This document shows, piece by piece, positions 61,547-64,000 of a DNA stretch of 64,000 bases. The notes beneath the pieces were generated by a model that was not told where the DNA came from, did not search any database, and saw only the letters and a list, made by a program, of their open reading frames with translations. The stretch is from Natronorubrum daqingense (GTDB lineage: Archaea > Halobacteriota > Halobacteria > Halobacteriales > Natrialbaceae), in the NCBI RefSeq assembly GCF_001971705.1, contig NZ_CP019327.1, positions 1,116,001 through 1,180,000 of the forward strand, read 5' to 3'. Position 1 is the stretch's first letter, and every line of letters begins with the position of its first letter. A program made the translations under genes and the position numbers.

Positions 61547-62944
61547 GTGGAGCCATCGGCAGGGTCGGGACGTGATCGGCTCATCGACATCTGGAGACGC
61601 GTGTTCGGCCTCTCCTGGCCGGTAATGGCAGAGCAGGTCCTCCGGACGCTGATGCGGACCACCGACCTCCTCGTCGCGGGGATGTTCTCTCCCGCCGCGG
61701 TCGCAGCCGTCGGCCTCGCGGATATCTACGGCCGCCTCCCCCTCTGGTTCGGTCTCGGTGTCGGCGACGGCGCGATCGCCCTCTCGAGTCAGGATACGGG
61801 AAGCGGACAGACGGCCAATCGAGACGAAGCCGTCACGCAGGCGCTCTTGCTCGGTATTCTCGCGGGGATTCCCTTCGCCCTGTTTGGACTCGTCGGGAGC
61901 TACTGGGCGATCGACGTCCTCGGCGCGGAGTCCGAGACCGTCCGGCTGGGCGGGCAGTATCTGGCGATCATCTTCCTGACGGCACCCGCGTTTCACGTGA
62001 CGATGATCGCCGCGCGAGCGATTCAGGGGACCGGCGACACGCGAACGCCGATGTACATCAACGCCGTGGCGAACGCGCTCAACATCGGCCTCACCGTGGG
62101 ACTGGCGTTCGGCCTCGGGCCGTTTCCGGAGCTATCGATCGTCGGCATCGCCGTCGCGACGGCCATCGGTGACGTGCTCGCCGCACTGACGTTTCTCGCC
62201 GTCATTTACAGCTCCTGGAGCGATTTGGGATTCGTCCGGCCGTCCCAGCCCGTCATCATGAAACAATTGCTCGTGATCAGTTCGCCGCGCATCGCCGAGG
62301 GGATCACCGAACTGATCGCCGAGTTCCCGTTCAACGCGATCTTGCTCGGGTTCGGTACCGGCGACGAGGTGAACGCGGCCTATCACGTCGGCAGACGGGT
62401 CTACCAGCAGATCTCCTCGCCACTCGCGCGGGGATACGGCGTCGCCGCGAACGTTCTCTCCGGACAGGCCTTGGGCCGCGGCGAGTCCGAGAAGGCGTAC
62501 TTCAACGGCCTCGCGACCGCCGCGCTCGCGGTTCTGACCGTCGGTGGGCTCGGTGTCGTGATCTTCGTCTTCGCCGAGACCGTCGTCCAACTGTTCTCGA
62601 ACGATCCGGAAACGATCGGCTACGCCGTCGGCTTCGCGCAGGCCTACGCCATCTCGACGTTTCTCATCGCCTGCTACGTCGTCCTCGCCGGTTCGCTTCG
62701 GGGCGGCAGCGAGACTCGGCCACCGTTCGTCGCGAAGGTCACCGGTGCCGTCTTCTTCTTGCTCGGCATCACCTACGTCTTCGGCGTCCAACTCGAGTAC
62801 GGCGTCACCGCCGCCTACGTCGCTATCGTCGCCGACTTCGTCTGGCGAAACCTCGTGGTCGGTGCCGTCTACCTCCGAGGACACTGGCTCGAGCGGGGCC
62901 TCTCGATGATGCACGAACGCGGAAGCCTCTCTAACGACGATTAA
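61547..62944 (+). CDS. MATE-family efflux transporter
   Basis: A 465-residue multidrug/toxic compound extruder with 12 predicted helices. Family stretches are LSWPVMAEQVLRTLMRTTDLLVAG at helix 1, the helix-5/6 region AARAIQGTGDTRTPMYINAVANALNIGL, and the repeat half SSPRIAEGITELIAEFPFNAILLGFGTGD with AANVLSGQALGRGESEKA. Probably driven by H+ or Na+. GTG start at 61547, with an A/T-rich AATTAC box about 30 bases before, fits a leaderless transcript. Convergent with the DUF790 gene, 24 bases apart. Confidence 0.92.
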   Translation: MEPSAGSGRDRLIDIWRRVFGLSWPVMAEQVLRTLMRTTDLLVAGMFSPAAVAAVGLADIYGRLPLWFGLGVGDGAIALSSQDTGSGQTANRDEAVTQALLLGILAGIPFALFGLVGSYWAIDVLGAESETVRLGGQYLAIIFLTAPAFHVTMIAARAIQGTGDTRTPMYINAVANALNIGLTVGLAFGLGPFPELSIVGIAVATAIGDVLAALTFLAVIYSSWSDLGFVRPSQPVIMKQLLVISSPRIAEGITELIAEFPFNAILLGFGTGDEVNAAYHVGRRVYQQISSPLARGYGVAANVLSGQALGRGESEKAYFNGLATAALAVLTVGGLGVVIFVFAETVVQLFSNDPETIGYAVGFAQAYAISTFLIACYVVLAGSLRGGSETRPPFVAKVTGAVFFLLGITYVFGVQLEYGVTAAYVAIVADFVWRNLVVGAVYLRGHWLERGLSMMHERGSLSNDD

Positions 62945-62968
62945 GCGCTCCAACGACGTTGCGGACCC

Positions 62969-64000
62969 TCACTCGCGCCGCTCGAGCGTGCCGCCGGCCA
63001 AGCCCTCCCACTCGACGCGGTAGCCGAGTTCCGCGAGGATCGCACTCGAGTCGGAGATGCCCACCTCCTCGAGCACATCCTCTGCGTCCGCGAGATCCAT
63101 CCCGACCTCGACGTCTTCGGCCAGCGACTCGAGCACTGACGGGCGAACGAGCGTTCTCCCGACTCGCTCGTGTTCCGGAAAGGCGACGTCCGCCAGTGCG
63201 TCCTCGCTCACGCCGTGAGCTGCGGCGAGGTCCTCGAGCGAGCGGACGTCCGCGTCGAGTCGCAACTCTGCGGGCAAGTCGGCGGCGCTCTCGGCGACGA
63301 GTTGGCGTTCGTACTCCCGAAGCACGGCCGCGACGTCTTTCATCCGAACGGTGCCCGTGTAGGGAATCGCCCGGAAATCCCGCGCCTCGATTTCCTCGCC
63401 GACGCCGAGTGACTCGTCGACGGCGACGACGAGTTCGACGTCCTCGAGTCCCTCGAGTTGGGCGAGTTTCTTCTCGACGTACTCGGGCGTCCAAAAGCCC
63501 ATAATTTCGACGTAAACGCGAAAGTCGCGGTGTGCGTAGTCGAACGCGAAATCGGGAATCATCACCCGCGTTCCCGTCGCGAGGGGTTCTGGCTCGCGCT
63601 GGAGGTCCCACTCAAGGTCGAGCGTCGAAAACCGGCCGGCGAAGTCGGCTTCCACGCCGCTGTCGAACGAGACGTCCGTCACGGGCTCCGCGTCGGGAAC
63701 GCGAACCGGATCCTCGTCGGACAGGGAGAGGGTCCGTTCGGTTCCGCGGTCGTCGATCGTGGCCTCGAGCGACCACTCCTCGGCCTTCGCGACGGTTCGC
63801 AGGAGCCGTGCGAAGCGCGTTCCGTACCGACGCGTCGCCCGAAAGAGGCGGGTCGGGCCAGTGACGACGATTTCGCGTTCGGCGATTCCGACATCGTCGT
63901 CGTCCGTCGCCGTGGAATCTGGAGTCAGCCGCTCGATTTCGTACATCAATCGCAGGCGCTTGATCGCCGAGACCAGCACCTTCGGATCGCTCGAGCGAAC
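62969..64000 (-). CDS. DUF790/Bax1-like nuclease, C-terminal part, cut by window edge
   Basis: The gene continues beyond position 64000; 343 codons are visible and the in-frame sequence at the edge reads VRSSDPKVLVSAIKRLRLMYEIE. Archaeal Bax1 (DUF790) proteins are structure-specific nucleases acting with the XPB helicase in nucleotide excision repair. The PD-(D/E)xK-like core is seen in RVMIPDFAFDYAHRDFRVYVEIMGFWTPEYVEKKLAQLE. The C-terminal part holds helical repeats with SLEDLAAAHGVSEDALADVAFPEHERVGRTLVRPS. An XPB gene would be expected just outside the window on the right. Confidence 0.85.
   Translation of the reverse strand, partial: VRSSDPKVLVSAIKRLRLMYEIERLTPDSTATDDDDVGIAEREIVVTGPTRLFRATRRYGTRFARLLRTVAKAEEWSLEATIDDRGTERTLSLSDEDPVRVPDAEPVTDVSFDSGVEADFAGRFSTLDLEWDLQREPEPLATGTRVMIPDFAFDYAHRDFRVYVEIMGFWTPEYVEKKLAQLEGLEDVELVVAVDESLGVGEEIEARDFRAIPYTGTVRMKDVAAVLREYERQLVAESAADLPAELRLDADVRSLEDLAAAHGVSEDALADVAFPEHERVGRTLVRPSVLESLAEDVEVGMDLADAEDVLEEVGISDSSAILAELGYRVEWEGLAGGTLERRE

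Overview
The window is chromosomal DNA from a haloarchaeon, most likely of the Natrialbaceae type (Haloterrigena/Natrinema/Natronorubrum-like), although the genus cannot be fixed from sequence reading alone. The evidence is high GC, very acidic proteins, many GTG starts, TATA-like boxes 25-30 bases before start codons (leaderless transcripts), and a clearly archaeal gene set: fibrillarin and NOP5, the RfcL clamp-loader subunit, a geranylgeranyl-reductase-family flavoprotein, GshA of the halophile type, DUF63, DUF2150 and a PAC2 protein. No CRISPR array, rRNA operon or intact insertion sequence was seen. One tRNA gene, tRNA-Leu(CAA), lies near 23.1 kb.

Layout. 1-7.1 kb: the start of heme A synthase (cut by the window edge), a degenerate M24-fold protein, a winged-helix regulator, glutamate-cysteine ligase GshA, an acyl-CoA synthetase, and the box C/D RNP pair nop5-flpA. 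7.3-22.6 kb: a large potassium and stress-transport block with a two-domain TrkA, a usp-trkA-trkH operon, an Lrp/AsnC regulator fused to a TrkA-C domain, two APC permeases each carrying UspA domains, a second TrkH, a DUF63 membrane protein, an inositol-monophosphatase-family enzyme and a membrane-anchored Usp-like protein. 22.6-25.1 kb: tRNA-Leu with a nearby copy of its 3' end (probable old attachment site), a zinc-ribbon protein, a small membrane protein and a UbiA prenyltransferase. 25.5-27.5 kb: sucCD. 27.5-31.1 kb: an orphan-rich stretch with a Tat lipoprotein, mini zinc-ribbon proteins, an acidic disordered protein and two palindromic intergenic elements.

31.4-35.7 kb: a biotin operon bioB-(bioU-like)-bioF-bioD with no bioA. 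The dinucleotide-binding protein between bioB and bioF is the best candidate for the missing aminating step. 35.8-49.6 kb: rfcL, a CinA/MoCF-type protein, a small membrane protein with its ArsR-like regulator, an XRE regulator, gcvT-gcvH, an aldehyde dehydrogenase, a NYN-domain protein, a TatD-like hydrolase, DUF2150, a PAPS-reductase-family enzyme behind a palindromic operator, small membrane proteins and an aldo/keto reductase. 49.7-64 kb: an amidase, an acyl-CoA dehydrogenase, a geranylgeranyl reductase, a PAC2 protein, an RNA m5C methyltransferase with a separate PUA-like partner, a membrane protein and a ring-cleaving dioxygenase. The latter two sit between the intact PUA-like gene and a decayed copy of its 3' end, which looks like the scar of an insertion. 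A receiver-only response regulator, a malate/lactate dehydrogenase paralogue, CspA, a MATE transporter and a DUF790/Bax1-like nuclease (cut by the right edge) complete the window.

Several units work together. The Trk/Usp/Lrp-TrkA_C block probably forms one potassium and osmotic homeostasis module. nop5-flpA builds the rRNA 2'-O-methylation RNP. gcvT and gcvH are two parts of glycine cleavage. The biotin genes form a compact pathway operon.
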